Part shown: positions 24,782 through 43,239 of the stretch, one piece after another
Position numbering within the stretch: the stretch's first letter is position 1
How the letters are laid out: each line of letters starts with the position of its first letter
DNA from: Triglochin maritima
Taxonomy: Eukaryota; Streptophyta; Magnoliopsida; Alismatales; Juncaginaceae
Direction of reading: 5' to 3'
Assembly (NCBI GenBank): GCA_963682175.1
Contig: OY821788.1
Span: 10,744,001-10,808,000 of the forward strand
Length of the DNA stretch: 64,000 nt
The notes under the pieces: generated by a model
Databases searched by the model: none
Told to the model about the DNA's origin: nothing
The model's input: only the letters and a program-made list of their open reading frames with translations
Program-made: the position numbers and the translations under genes

Positions 24782-27767
24782 TTAAAGGAAGACATGATCG
24801 CCCACTCCAAACCTCAATTCTCGCCTACGCCTATCAACGTAGCTCTTCTGCCTAATCTGAGTTGTCGCTAGTCTTTGCCTGATCACATCAACTTTCTCCG
24901 CATACATCTGCACAATCTCAGGACCAACTAGCTGTCGCTCGCCTACAACACTCCAGCATACCGGTGATCTACACGGTCTCCCATACAAAGCCTCGTACGG
25001 TGTCATCCCAATTCTCGAATGGTAGTTGTTGTAGGCAAAATCTATCAACGACAAATGCTCATCCCAATGTCCTGCCCAATCCAGAGTACAAGCCCGTAGC
25101 ATATCCTATAACGCCTGGATGGTCCTCTCAGACTGACCGTCTGTCTGCGGATGGAATGTCGTACCGAACTTCAATCAAGTCCCCAGAGCTTGCTGCAAAA
25201 TCTCCCAAAATCTGGAAGTGAACCTAGGATCCCGATCAGAAATAATACTCACAGGCACTCCATGAAGTCTGACAATCTTCTCAATATACAACTTAGCTAG
25301 ACCTTCCAGAGGTAAAGTGGTCTGGATAGCTAAGAAGTATGCCGACTTGGTCAGTCGATCGACTATAACCCAAATCACATCATGGAATCCTCTCGTCTTT
25401 GGCAGCCCGGTGACAAAATCCATCGTCATGTGCTCCCACTTCCACTCTGGAAGCTCGATCCTCTGCATCGGTCCTGCAGGTCTCTGATTCCCAATCTTCA
25501 CCTGCTGACAAACCAGACATCTGTCAACGAACTCTGCTATCTCCATCTTCATCCTCTTCCACCAAAAAATTCTCTGAAGATCTCTATACATATTTGTGAT
25601 GCTCGGGTGCATCGAATAACGGGATCTATGTGCCTCCTCCAAGATGTCCTTCCTCAGATCTCCTCCCTTCGGCACCCAGACATGACCTCTGAATCTCAGG
25701 CCACCATCTACTCCAATACTGAAGTCTGATCCATCTCTGGCAGCTAACTGCAACAACCCAGCTAAATCATCATCCGAACTCTGAGCCTGAATAATACTCG
25801 AGACCATCTGAAGCTCCACTCTCAGCCCCACCATAATTGTCCTCATCGGTCTATGGTCTCCATTCGGCCAACGCCTGGAGCAGCTTCCACTCCTGGATAC
25901 AAAGACCTACTGCGGTGACCTCCACCTTCCTGCTAAAAGCATCTGCAACCGAATTCGCCTTCCCCGGATGGTACGAGTTGGTGAAATCATAATCCTTAAT
26001 CAGTTTGAGTCATCTACGCTGCTTCATATTCAGCTCCTTCTGCGAAAATAGATACTTCAGGCTCTGATGATCTGTGAAAACCTCGAACTTCTCGCAATAC
26101 AGATAATGTATCCAAGTCTTTAAAACGTGAGCCACTGCTGCCAACTCCAAATCATGAGTGGGGTAGTTCCTCTCGTGAACTTTCAGTTGTCTCGAAGCGT
26201 ACGCAACCACCTGCCCGTGCTGCATGAGTTCGCATCCCAGCCCAACGCCTCACGCGTGACTGTAAATCACAAACCCACCGCTGCAACTGGGAAGTGTTAG
26301 AACTGGAGCAGTCGTCAGCCGACTCTTCAGTTCCGGGAAACTGTCCTCGCACTTCTGGGACCACACGAACTTGACCCATTTCCGCGTCAAAGCCGTCACA
26401 GGTGAAGCCAACCTGAAGAAATCCTGAATAAAATGGCGATAGTAACCTGCCAGACCCACAAAACTCCTGAACTCCGCCACACTAGTCGGGACTCTCCACT
26501 GCGTCACGGCCTCAATGTTCGCTGGATCTACTGAAATCCCAGCTCCCGATACAATGTGTCCCAGAAAGGTAGCACTGCTTAGCCAGAACTCGCACTTCGA
26601 AAACTTGGCATACAACTGATGATCTCTCAAAATACCAAGTACAACTCTCATGTGCTCCCGATGCTGCTCCACATCTGGCGAGTAGACCAAAATATCGTCC
26701 ACGAAGACAATCACAAACCAGTCGGGGTACTGACTGAACGTCTTGTTCATCAAATCCATAAACAATGTAGGTGCGTTCGTCAAGCCGAACAACCTCACCA
26801 AAAACTCGTAATACCCGTACCTCATCCTGAAAGATGTCTTCTGCACATTTGCCTCTCTGATCCTCAACTGATGGTAACCAGATCGCAGATCAATCTTCGA
26901 GAACACCTTAGCTGAATGCAACTGGTCAAACAAGTCCTCGATCATGGGCAAATGATACCAATTCTTAACAGTAACCTTGTTCAGCATCCTGTAATCAGTA
27001 CACATCCGCAGTGATCCATCCTTCTTCTTCACGAAGAGTACCGGTGCTCCCCAAGGAGAGACACTAGGTCGGATAAACCCAGTATCCATCAGATCCTGCA
27101 ATTGCTTCTTCAGCTCTGCCAGCTCAACAGGTGTCATCCTATACGGCGCCTTCGACTGCGGCGTAGTCCCATCTACCAAATCAATACCGAACTCAATCTC
27201 TCTCTGAGGCGACAACTCGGAGACATCGCCAGAAAATACCTCTGGAAATTCCTGGACTATCTCAATGTCCTCCAATCTCCTCGCCTCTGGATCTGGAACT
27301 ACTAGCGTGGCCACGGAAGCTCTACAACCCTGCTGCAACAACTTCTGTGCCCTCACATCTGATACGACTACTTTGCCTCCTCTGTCCTTCGTCCCCCTGA
27401 TCAATACATCAGGTAGACCCTTCCTCGGGATCCGAATCTTCTTCTCCCGGCACAAGATCAGGTCGGCTGGAAACTCTTGATCTTCAGAAACAATCGTGGC
27501 GTCGGGGAGGAAGCTCCCCACAATGCCCACCAGACCCAAGGGTGTCCTGACTTCCAATGTGGCAGTCAACATCGCAGGGGTACAACCCAACACACTCGCG
27601 AATCTCTCCAAAATGAACGAATGTATAACCCCACAATCAAACAACACTTTAGCACTCAAACCTAGCAACAAAGAGCGTACCTTGCACCACTGTGTTGGCG
27701 TCTCTCGCCTCATCTGCCTGGATGGTAAAGACTCGTCCAGTCCTCTGACCCTGCTGTGGTGGCGCAA
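24782..27767 (-). pseudogene. Gypsy pol: protease, reverse transcriptase, RNase H, integrase
   Basis: Protease remnant near 27650 reads [10 protein letters not shown] where the family has the catalytic DSG. Reverse transcriptase shows [13 protein letters not shown] (about 26900) and FVDDILVYS (about 26700). RNase H begins near 26260, but its first catalytic Asp position reads YSHA followed by a stop instead of YSDAS. Integrase keeps the HHCC finger ([11 protein letters not shown] to CLVCQQVK, about 25600-25520), the two Asp ([17 protein letters not shown]) and QSERT, with a stop near 25107. Several stops and lost residues show the copy is dead. Confidence 0.85.
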
Positions 27768-28656
27768 AAGGACGGCGACCTCTGCCTTCTACTGGCGGCC
27801 TCGGATGTCTGCTGCACCCACTCGGCCTACTCGGACAATCCCGCACGAAATGGCTTGGCTTGCCACACCCATGACAAACTCCAGAACGGCCCCAACACTC
27901 TCCCGAGTGAACTCGACCACAACCTCTGCACACCTCCTCCTCCTCCAATCCAGGGCCTCTTGCCCGGATTCTCTGCTAGTGGAGCACCTGGACGTCCACT
28001 GACCTTCCATTGTGCTCTCTTGGCCTCAGCATAATTCTGCTGATAGTCCTGATCGATGATCGTGGCAAACCTCACAGCATCGATCAGTGTATGTGGCATA
28101 CTGTATGTCACCTGAGTATGGAGGTGCTTCCTGATCCCCGTACAAACTTCCACGCCCAATACATAGGCATCACACAAATCTCCGGACAGTAACGCTCCAG
28201 CGCGTTGAACCTCCGGGTATACTATGTCAGGGTCGTCTCTCCCTGCTCGAGCTCGAGGGTCATGAACTCCTCTCTCCTCCCATCTTTGACATGCTCTGGG
28301 AAATACTGGTCAATGAACTCCCGCAAGAAGTCCTCCTAGCTGATGTAAGTCCATTCCTCAAACACCACCACAGATGTGGTCCTCCACCAGTTCGACGCGT
28401 CCCCGCCCAATACATATGTTGCCATGCCTGCCTTCCTTTCGGGAGGGCGCTCAATCGCCTGAAAAATCTCATGAATCTTAAGGACCCAATCATCTGCAGC
28501 CTCATAATTGCCTCTACCATCGAAGGTAGAGCATCGCTCCTGCCGCGGCAGACTCTCCTCTGCCAACCTGGCGATCCAACATCGCACCCAGTCACTCCAC
28601 CGTGTCATAGAGCATCCACCGCTCCTCTGCCCAGTCTGTGCCCCCAGTATCATCAC
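27649..28656 (-). pseudogene. Gypsy gag fragment with CCHC knuckle
   Basis: Pieces in several frames cover a retrotransposon Gag: an N-terminal capsid-like part (28656-28336, TFDGRGNYEAADDWVLKIHE), a middle part (28177-28000) and a zinc knuckle CHGCGKPSHFVRDC near 27870. Stops at about 28335 and frame changes between pieces prevent a complete product. It lies directly downstream of the primer-binding site, as expected. Confidence 0.75.
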
Positions 28657-28805
28657 TGGTGCTACGGTCCCGTTGGGGAAGTCTCACGCGTCTCAGAGGC
28701 ATCTATACACAAACAAGACAACACAAATCAAAACCATGAATGCATGAACTCATGCAGACTCTAAAACTCTAAGGGTGGTTTCATTGGATAAGGACACCGG
28801 ACCGA

Positions 28806-28820
28806 CCGCTCTGATACCAA
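28806..28820 (-). other. Primer-binding site of the gypsy element, initiator Met tRNA
   Basis: On the minus strand the sequence TTGGTATCAGAGCGG follows the LTR end (...GTTACA) after two bases. TGGTATCAGAGC is complementary to the 3' end of initiator methionine tRNA. It fixes the orientation of the element and the inner edge of the LTR. Confidence 0.8.
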
Positions 28821-29194
28821 GTTGTAACAACCTCACATAGCGGATGAATTTAAAATTTTATAACATAAAATCAAACAGAGGATATTACTCAAATACTAGA
28901 AGACAGGTGCACCAATATATAATATATATATCCGAGTATTTCAAAAGTGTGATTACATCAAAAAGCTATACAATAAATACAAGTAATCACTCCGACCTTA
29001 AACGAGTGAAAGTTGGATCTGGTAGCGGCGCTCCTCTCCTCGGTCACCACCCCCTAACGCCGATTACGACCTGAAAGCAAACATGCAACAATGCCTGAGT
29101 TTCCTGAAGGAAACTCCGAATGCAAAACTCTACAATGCAAGAAACTGAAACACTCTAGCATGCAATTCTATCAACAAAGAAAAACACAAACAAC

Positions 29195-29582
29195 AAGGCT
29201 GGGCTCAAGGGCTTTTTCACCCAACCACAACACACACCACCGCCACATGGCTCCAGGGCTTTTTCATCCAACCACCGCAACACTCAACGTCGTCAAGCAG
29301 GCTCCAGGGCTTTTTCACCCAACGGTAGCTACCACGACACGACCAGGGCTCCAGGGCTTTTTCACCCAACCCGAACGTCTAAGGACTACAAGTCTTTTTC
29401 ACCCAACCCTTATCACACGGTCCATACTCAGGCTCCAGGGCTCTTTCACCCAACCATGACATACTACGGAGCTCCAGAGCCTTTTCACCTAACCCCGCAC
29501 AGACTAGCTTGGCTCCAGGACTTTTTTACCCAATCGCAACTCTCACAATAGTTACAGGTCTCCAAGGCTCTTTCACCCAACC
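29195..29582. repeat. Spaced repeat array in the gypsy LTR
   Basis: About nine copies of GGCTCCAGGGCTTTTTCACC followed by CAACC recur near 29201, 29252, 29311, 29350, 29388, 29432, 29470, 29511 and 29558. They are separated by 15-35 bp of unlike sequence. Copies differ by one to four bases. The pattern of conserved units and variable spacers is unusual inside an LTR. Confidence 0.8.
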
Positions 29583-30218
29583 ACCGCAACACCCGTGCTC
29601 ACTAGCACTGTTGCCGGAAGAACATCGGCACCACAACTCGCCTCACACGGACGACCATAACCACCGCACCTCCAACGCGCAAAACTGGACACAAAATGGT
29701 TGACCGAACCAATTGTCCCGGTCGACCGAATCTCACTAAAACAGGGCAATTGCCTCGACCGACACTCCATCGGTCGAAAAATTCCCACCAACAACACATG
29801 TTCGGTCGCACCAAAGTCAGGGACCTATCGACCGTTTAGAAAGTCGCCTCCTAGGCTCAACGAACAAAATGACCAATCGGTCGAACAACAAGGGGGACCC
29901 GTTCGACCAAAACCCACCAGTGAAATCCACCATCGCTCAACATCATCAACGGTCGAACCCCCGAGCACTCTCAGTTGATCGAATTCCACCAGTAATATCC
30001 ACCATGTGTCCAAACAACACCGGTCGACCGAACCACCATCGGTCGAACCTAAACACTATTCAACTTCTGTCATCGGTCGGACGAGTCAAACAGGCGGTCA
30101 ATCGTTTGGATTGTCAACGCCCCAACCAACCTACAATAGTGCACACGGTCGAATGGCAAAGGGGCCCCGTTCGACCGAAACCAACCAGTCTTGCCTCAAA
30201 TGCACAACCGGTGGACTA

Positions 30219-30344
30219 CCCAAGGGCATCGTTCGACCGGTGTGAGGCAGAAACCTGAATTCTCATTAGGAACGGTCGACCGCCCAAGGGCATCGTTCGA
30301 CCGGTGTGAGGCAGAAACCTGAATTCTCATTAGGAACGGTCGAT
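30219..30344. repeat. 64-bp tandem duplication in the gypsy LTR
   Basis: Two near-identical copies begin CCCAAGGGCATCGTTCGACC at 30219 and 30283 and run to GGAACGGTCGA. The junction creates one of the perfect CGGTCGACCG palindromes (30273-30282), so duplication has added palindromic sites. Confidence 0.8.
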
Positions 30345-30991
30345 CATTTGCACCAACCGATCGACCGATCCAGCAGTAAAATCTACTGCACACTTGCTTG
30401 CGACTAGCCTTTCGGCCTACCGTCGACATCGAAATACTCACACCACAAAAGTGAGCTACAACGACAAGTTTGACATACCGTGAAGGTTTGAAGAAACCTT
30501 CGAAGAACCTCGACGGCGCTTCCACGAGCACTTCTCCCCAAAATGTGATCCACCGACACGCCTCTCGCTCGATCAACGATCACACCTCTTCATTGTTTCA
30601 CAACCACAACCCCACCTCCGTCAATCTCTACTCCGACCACAACCACTGAAAAAGAGATAGGTTGAGAGAGAGAAAGAAGAAGAACAAGGGATGAGTTTAG
30701 CAACCAACAACTCACCTCCACAAGCGAAAGACGTCGACCACTTCAACCTTGTCGGAGATCACCTCCACTCGCCGACACAACACTGAGGGAGAGAGTGTGA
30801 CATGAGAGAGTGTGAGATAGAGAGACGTGAGAGAAAGTGTGTGTGAGAGAGAGAAATCACCTCAAATACTCTCCACCACTTTAATCCTCACCATCCATCC
30901 AATCTCCAATCCATCTCAACCATCCAATCTAATCTTCTCCTAAACACCACCAAATCAACAATTAAAACTCAATTAGGATTAGGATCTCACA

Positions 30992-31819
30992 CTGGTACAC
31001 CTCTCTACCCCCATGCATAAGAGCTGACATTGTGTATGTCGGAGGAGACTGCGATCATCCACTGTTTAACCTTCCTTACCCAAACAGATGGACTCAATCC
31101 ATGAGGTTAATAGTCAAAGGAGTTGACCATTTAGGTCTCATAATCCGTTGAATTAATTGACCTTAGTTGGTAAAACGAACGCATCTCGATCCCAAACTAT
31201 CCCGTTTAACAAAATAAGTCGATCTTCCTTAATACTTTTACAACACTATGTACCCATCAGTAATTCTCATCGAATCAATGATAGTCTATATTTTGATAAT
31301 TTAATAGTAAACAAACTTCAATCATACTATAAACAATACCCCGATATATGCATATCAATACTTTATGTCATGTTAGCCAACCAAATTTAAGGAATTAAAA
31401 AATGAAATTTTATTCTAATTAACAATAAAACTATAATATGATTGTAAATGGTCTTTTTACTACCTTTAATTTTGTACTTGTATTGTTATTAGAACAAAAC
31501 AAATTAACAGTTGTAAGTAACGTGCAAGCCGGAGAAAACACCTTTATTTGGTGCACATGTTGTTATCATCGTTACCATTATAAAGATTCATTAAAACTAC
31601 ACCCAACCATTTTCTAATTTTGAAGAGTCCAAACGTTAGTTTCGTGGGTTGAGTCCATCTTTCTCTCTCCTTCCCTGCCACCTTCCAAACATACCGATAA
31701 CTCCTACTTCCGGACTCCACGTCCAAAGCATTTGCATCTATCTTTCTTGTGTTATAATAAAAAGGAGAGAAGAGGAAAGAAGGTGGTAACAAAGTTGAAG
31801 GTATAGAAAAAAAGAAGAG
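30992..31819. promoter_or_regulatory. Carboxypeptidase gene upstream region
   Basis: AT-rich flank between the gypsy LTR and the carboxypeptidase ATG with no coding content of its own. A TATAATAAAA sequence at 31753-31762 is a reasonable core promoter TATA box, 58-67 bp before the ATG, which would leave a short 5' UTR. The gypsy LTR ends about 830 bp upstream of the gene. Confidence 0.4.
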
Positions 31820-38729
<6,910 letters not shown>

Positions 38730-39340
38730 GGATGTACATGACTCATTGATTGGAGGACAAGTTTTTACATTTTAGACAAAACATTAAGATATATAGGATT
38801 GGTGCTTATAATTCGGTTCTTGTGCTCTATTTACAAACATTGTATAGACCTTATTTGGTTATTGTGCTCTATTTATCAACATTGTAATGAACCAAGGTGT
38901 ATGTAATTCTTGATATTGATGTCTTTCTGTCTAATAAGGTGGATACATCATACATGTCGGGGTTGATCTTTTTGAAATCCCATTAGTGAAGAAAAATGAA
39001 TCACCAAAAAATCAGAGATCAGCGTGAACTATTTACTTTGAGAAGGTTGTGGGAAATAGAATATTGATATAGGTGAATAATACTTGCACATTTATAATTA
39101 TAAGAACAATTTCAAAAAAATAATGATATAATTTGAAGTGAAAATTACTAATTTCAAAAGTCGTCATAAAGTAATATCCAAGTACCAAAATCTAATTCTC
39201 CACTTCTTCAGGGATAGATACCTATTTTAGAAAGAAAACAAACCCACAAAAGGTTCCTAGGTCAAATCCCAGATCACGTAGTTGTTTACTTATTATGGGA
39301 ATAGGATTCCCTCCACTTCTTCAGGGACTATAGATCTCCT
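38730..39340. other. 3' flank of the carboxypeptidase gene
   Basis: Follows the TAA stop at 38727-38729. It should contain the 3' UTR and poly(A) site; AT-rich stretches near 38780-38940 could serve. No other feature is visible before the hAT target duplication at 39333-39340. Before that insertion this flank was continuous with 58350 onward. Confidence 0.5.
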
Positions 39341-39496
39341 TACGGGTGTCAGTGGATGTCTGAAATTCGAGAATTCGTCCGCATCCGTATTCATTTTATC
39401 CGGGAATCCGCTATCCGTATTCGTATCCGAAACTTAATATCTGGGAACTTGCGAAACGAATATGGATATTGATACATCCGATCCGAGATTGAATAT

Positions 39497-40876
39497 TGAT
39501 TGATTCGTTTTATATTAAACCGCAAGTGCACGACCGCATTGAAGCGGTGGCAAATACGGGTCAATCCATAGGGAGGTGTGTCGACTTTTGGTTTGTGCGA
39601 AGGCGAGTGGGAAAGAAAGGAGAGAAATATTGATTACACTAACTACACTAATCTAAACTAGTAAACTAGGAAAGCTGAAATGAAATCACAAAACAAACTA
39701 AACTAAGCAACTAATGAAAGGAGATAAAACTCAGGAATGGAAAACCCCTAAGGGGTGGAGTGTGTGTGTGCACATGAAATAAGTGTAGTGAATGCATACA
39801 ATAAGCTCAAGTGTGGTTAGTGTTTGTCAATGCATAAGAAGTACCTCATGGCAAGACCTATCATTTACAACACTAACCTAGGTGATTAATATGAGCAATG
39901 CAAGGTTGTTATTCAGAACATAACGAGCATGGAGTGTACCTAACTATGACAGAAATCATCAAGTAAAATTCTTATTAATTCAAGCAAGCATACTAATATC
40001 TCTCACAAACAATAATATCTAGTATTCATACCGCCTACATAACATGTACATACATCTACTCCACCCCCAAAGGGGATGAAACTACTCACTAATCATTACA
40101 CTACCTACATTAACAAAATGAGACATTATACTGAAAGGAATTTAACTAACCAAGAAAGGAACATTAAAGATGCTAATTGAAAGAAACATAAACTAAAGAA
40201 ACATGCAAGAAAGGCAATATTAAAAGAAACTAAGAATAATTATTTTATTAACAATGACTCACATTGAAGGTAACATTCTTCTCCACCTTGAGTTTTGCTT
40301 CAAGGCTTACTCCTTAGTAGAGAGAATGCCACCAAGCAATGGGTAATTACAATGGAAGGTGAAGAGTTCTATTTATAGCCATAGAAAGAGGTAATCCGGA
40401 ACAATCCCCCGATGTGGGACTAAACCAATACCAGAAATAGAATAAACACATTCTAATACACATGCCCACCAAAGATTAGCGGATCCAGAGCCAAATAGAC
40501 CGCCAATTGGCGGTATATTGGTTCTGGATCTGTCTGGAATTTGTTGTGGGGTTTTCTGGATATCTTTGGTGTTCTGGGATGCATCTACTTCGTTTGTTGG
40601 AGCTCCGATCCGAATCGAATTGCCACAATACTCCCCATGATGGTGTGGAGTTTTCTGTTTTTCTCTTAGGTCATTCGGTCTTACGTTTGGGTCCTTCTAC
40701 CTTGCATCTTAGTCCCCAGGTCTCATAATTCAGTCATTTTCCTTGCTATTTATAGTCTCTCCTTCTCAAACCTACTTATTCTTGAAAACTAAACATAAAA
40801 CTCGTTACATAGCATTGTTTAGGGTGAAAGATAATGGATATAAGACACAAAGATATGCATGAAATGATGCCAATCA
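39497..40876 (-). repeat. 3' LTR of the gypsy-type element, 1380 bp
   Basis: Left-hand copy of the terminal repeat. It contains the palindrome CCGCCAATTGGCGG at 40500-40513. It differs from the right-hand copy by scattered substitutions and small indels, and includes a roughly 20-base stretch (near 39637-39655) absent from the other copy. This divergence makes it older than the copia elements inside. Confidence 0.85.
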
Positions 40877-42510
40877 AATACCCCCACACCTAACTTTTGC
40901 TAGTCTCGAGCAAAACAAAGAAAGAGAAAAATAAAAGAAAGGAAAAACATACAAAAAACAGGGAAATCCTAACTCACTTTCGTAGGAATCACGGTTGCAC
41001 TTAGCACGTGCAACAAGCCGTTAAACCTCCTTGTCACCAAAGAGGAGGAGTGTTGTCTCCTGAGGGTTTTCAGCGGATATACCCACAAAATCCGAACAAG
41101 ATGCATTATTCAATCTAGACACTCGACTCGATGGACAAATTTTGTCCATCATTGGACGCGGTAATCCTACGAGCCGACTCTATATAGGTAATCAGTCCAC
41201 ACACCTAGCCTAATGAACCATTCGTGCAAGTTAAATAAGGAATTAAGTGAAAGACATGGACAACCTCAACATCCTCAAGTGATACAAAGTGTAAGGTCCA
41301 TTAAGGTTCTTATTTGCATTATCATTTTTTTTCTTTTTGTTTCTTTTCTCATATTTTTTTGTTTTTCTTCTTTTATTATTATTAGTTGGAGCGTGATTCT
41401 CCCAGGGTCAGGTTTCGTGCATCATTGCCCACGAGGACTTGCACTATCACGTACACTTTTCCCCAAATCTCCACATAGGGCAATCCCTACCACTCGTGTA
41501 ACGAGAGTTCGGTCGGCGCAACCCAAGTCAGATGACTCGAAAGTACCAGGCATAAAGTCCCCTCATACCTACTTTCCCGAGTGATAGGAGCCGTGCGAGA
41601 AGAGAGAAAACCTACTCACTTATTTCTTATCTACACATGAACCAAAACCCATACACTTAATGTCTCACAACAAGATTTCAAGGGTCCTTGACTACAACAA
41701 ACTTTCTTAAATTAACAGAGCCGAATTATTGACTCACTAGGTTCAGGGTGGATTTCTTTAAATGTTTGAGCACTGAAATCCTATGATTACTCAACCCCCC
41801 CGAGGGAAAACCGGGGTGCATCCTAACGACTAGATAAGTCCTAAAGCCACTGTACTAGATATCCTAATGCATCAAGTTCAAGACAATTTTGGGAGCTTTC
41901 TTTTTACTTTTCCTCTCAACGGTTTTGCACATGCTAAACACACGCAAAACCCACAAAAACATTTTCTTTCACAAACACATGAAGATTTTGAAACAAATGT
42001 GAAATTTTAAAGCACTAGGCAAGCAAAAGAAGACAAGTCACCCAAGGATCATGGCAAGCAGATATATCGATATTAAATGCAGCACACTAACATGACCCTA
42101 ACAATGCAAACAAAAGAAAACAAAATCAAAAGAAAAGACTCGACTATGTACACACAAAAAACACCTCCCCACACCTACTTCATGCATTGTCCTCAATGAA
42201 TGCGAGCAAGATAATACATGGAATAATGCAATGAAACAGGAAAGATCTCACCAACGTGAAGTACAAAGGGAAGTGCATGACTATGTTGATGGACACAACC
42301 CAAATTCCCTCAAAACCTGTGAGATGCCAAAGAAGGGATACAACTACGCGAAAGAAATGGGGCCCAAATACTCAAGGGTTGGAGCCCACAACAATCGATG
42401 CTCACTGAAAGAGTCTTTTATTGTACTTTTTTTTTGAATATAACTATGTACAAACATAAGTTCCCATCTTCATTTGTCAAAAGACATCAAATGGGAACCT
42501 CAAAAGTGGG
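40877..42510 (-). other. 3' non-coding part of the gypsy-type element
   Basis: Between the end of the Gag-like frame and the 3' LTR there is about 1.6 kb without a sizeable conserved frame. Phrases such as CCCCCACACCTAACTTTTGC and CTCCCCACACCTACTTCATG recall the 3' regions of large non-autonomous plant LTR elements. It has no pol remnant, so loss of pol is ancestral rather than local. Confidence 0.6.
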
Positions 42511-43239
42511 TCAATGCACTTGGAAAAGGAACATGACACCACGTGGGGCCAGATTACTCATGTTTGCCCCCCCCTCACAAAGAGCACAAGATGAAAGGAG
42601 AGGTTCATGAATTGGACGCAAAGGCGTCTCATTCAAAGGATCAAATTGAAAGAGCTTGAACCTCTCAAGAGTTTGGGAAATATGGGGTAACGGAAGAAGA
42701 TTTTCTCCCGTTGCGGTGCTGAAGTTATGATCGTCAATACAAACTCTCCAACCAACAGGCTGGTGCGTCAGAACGAGGTCAAGAACCTCGTTAGGCATGT
42801 CCGACTCACCAGGCGAACAAAAAGTGGGTCTCTTACCCTTGGTATCCTCCAAGGAACTCCTAATACCCTCATTAGCAATGTAGTTGTTTGATGTTCCATC
42901 ATTTCCAAGTTGATCAGGAACAATAGTGAGAGGCAAACTCTCATCAGGTTGTTTGAAATTGAGGGTACTAGGGAGCTCTTGCTCCACCAAAGGTGAGTCC
43001 TTAAGAGGCACAACATGAAGATCATGTGGCTCAAGGGTCACGGGACAAAAAGATAAGGCACAATCCTTTGCCGACTAATAATGAATTTGGTCCTTGTTTT
43101 CCTTAATTTGAATCGAATCCTCCACTAAGTGATCGTGAATTGAAACCCCAAGTCCCTCAGACTGACTTGGAGTTTTACTTTGAAAGATTGTTCTTTGAAT
43201 TTGTGGATGTGGTGGTGGTTCGATATCAAAAGATGAATC
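42511..43239 (-). pseudogene. Gag-like protein of the gypsy-type element, C-terminal part
   Basis: Continuation of the frame beyond the copia insertion. It meets one in-frame TAG at 43075-43077, about 309 codons from the ATG, then stays open for a further 188 codons to 42511. The second part (beginning after TAG with SAKDCALSFCPV) is rich in charged and proline residues and is not recognised. The open frame after the TAG means either a recent nonsense change or a readthrough arrangement. Confidence 0.55.

Larger units (their letters stand above)
24780..30991 (-). mobile_element. Ty3/gypsy retrotransposon, 3'-truncated and degenerate
   Basis: In minus orientation the order is 5' LTR (30991-28823), primer-binding site, gag with a CCHC knuckle, protease, reverse transcriptase, RNase H and integrase. 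The element stops at about 24780 within the integrase C-terminal region (FGVGDHVFL), where it meets the Mutator-like element; the chromodomain region and 3' LTR are absent. The order RT-RNaseH-integrase is Ty3/gypsy, and integrase motifs suggest a chromovirus of the Tekay/Del sort. With no 3' LTR, no target duplication can be tested. Confidence 0.85.
28823..30991 (-). repeat. 5' LTR of the gypsy element, 2169 bp
   Basis: On the plus strand it runs from TGTAACAACCTCAC to GGATCTCACA, giving the usual TG...CA ends. It is related in layout to the LTR at 58854-60941. Inside are an array of spaced 25-bp repeats (29195-29582), a field of GGTCGA/TCGACC motifs (29700-30360, three of them perfect CGGTCGACCG palindromes) and a 64-bp tandem duplication. 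Small frames in this region have no recognisable content. Confidence 0.75.

Noticed and set aside
27496..28764. Long plus-strand frames of 157-168 codons
   Set aside because: They lie opposite the gypsy gag and protease and have no recognisable content.
29195..29582. Regularly spaced repeats with variable spacers, CRISPR-like
   Set aside because: The sequence is plant nuclear DNA inside a retrotransposon LTR, repeats are imperfect, spacers are uneven, and no cas genes exist here. Treated as an LTR repeat array.
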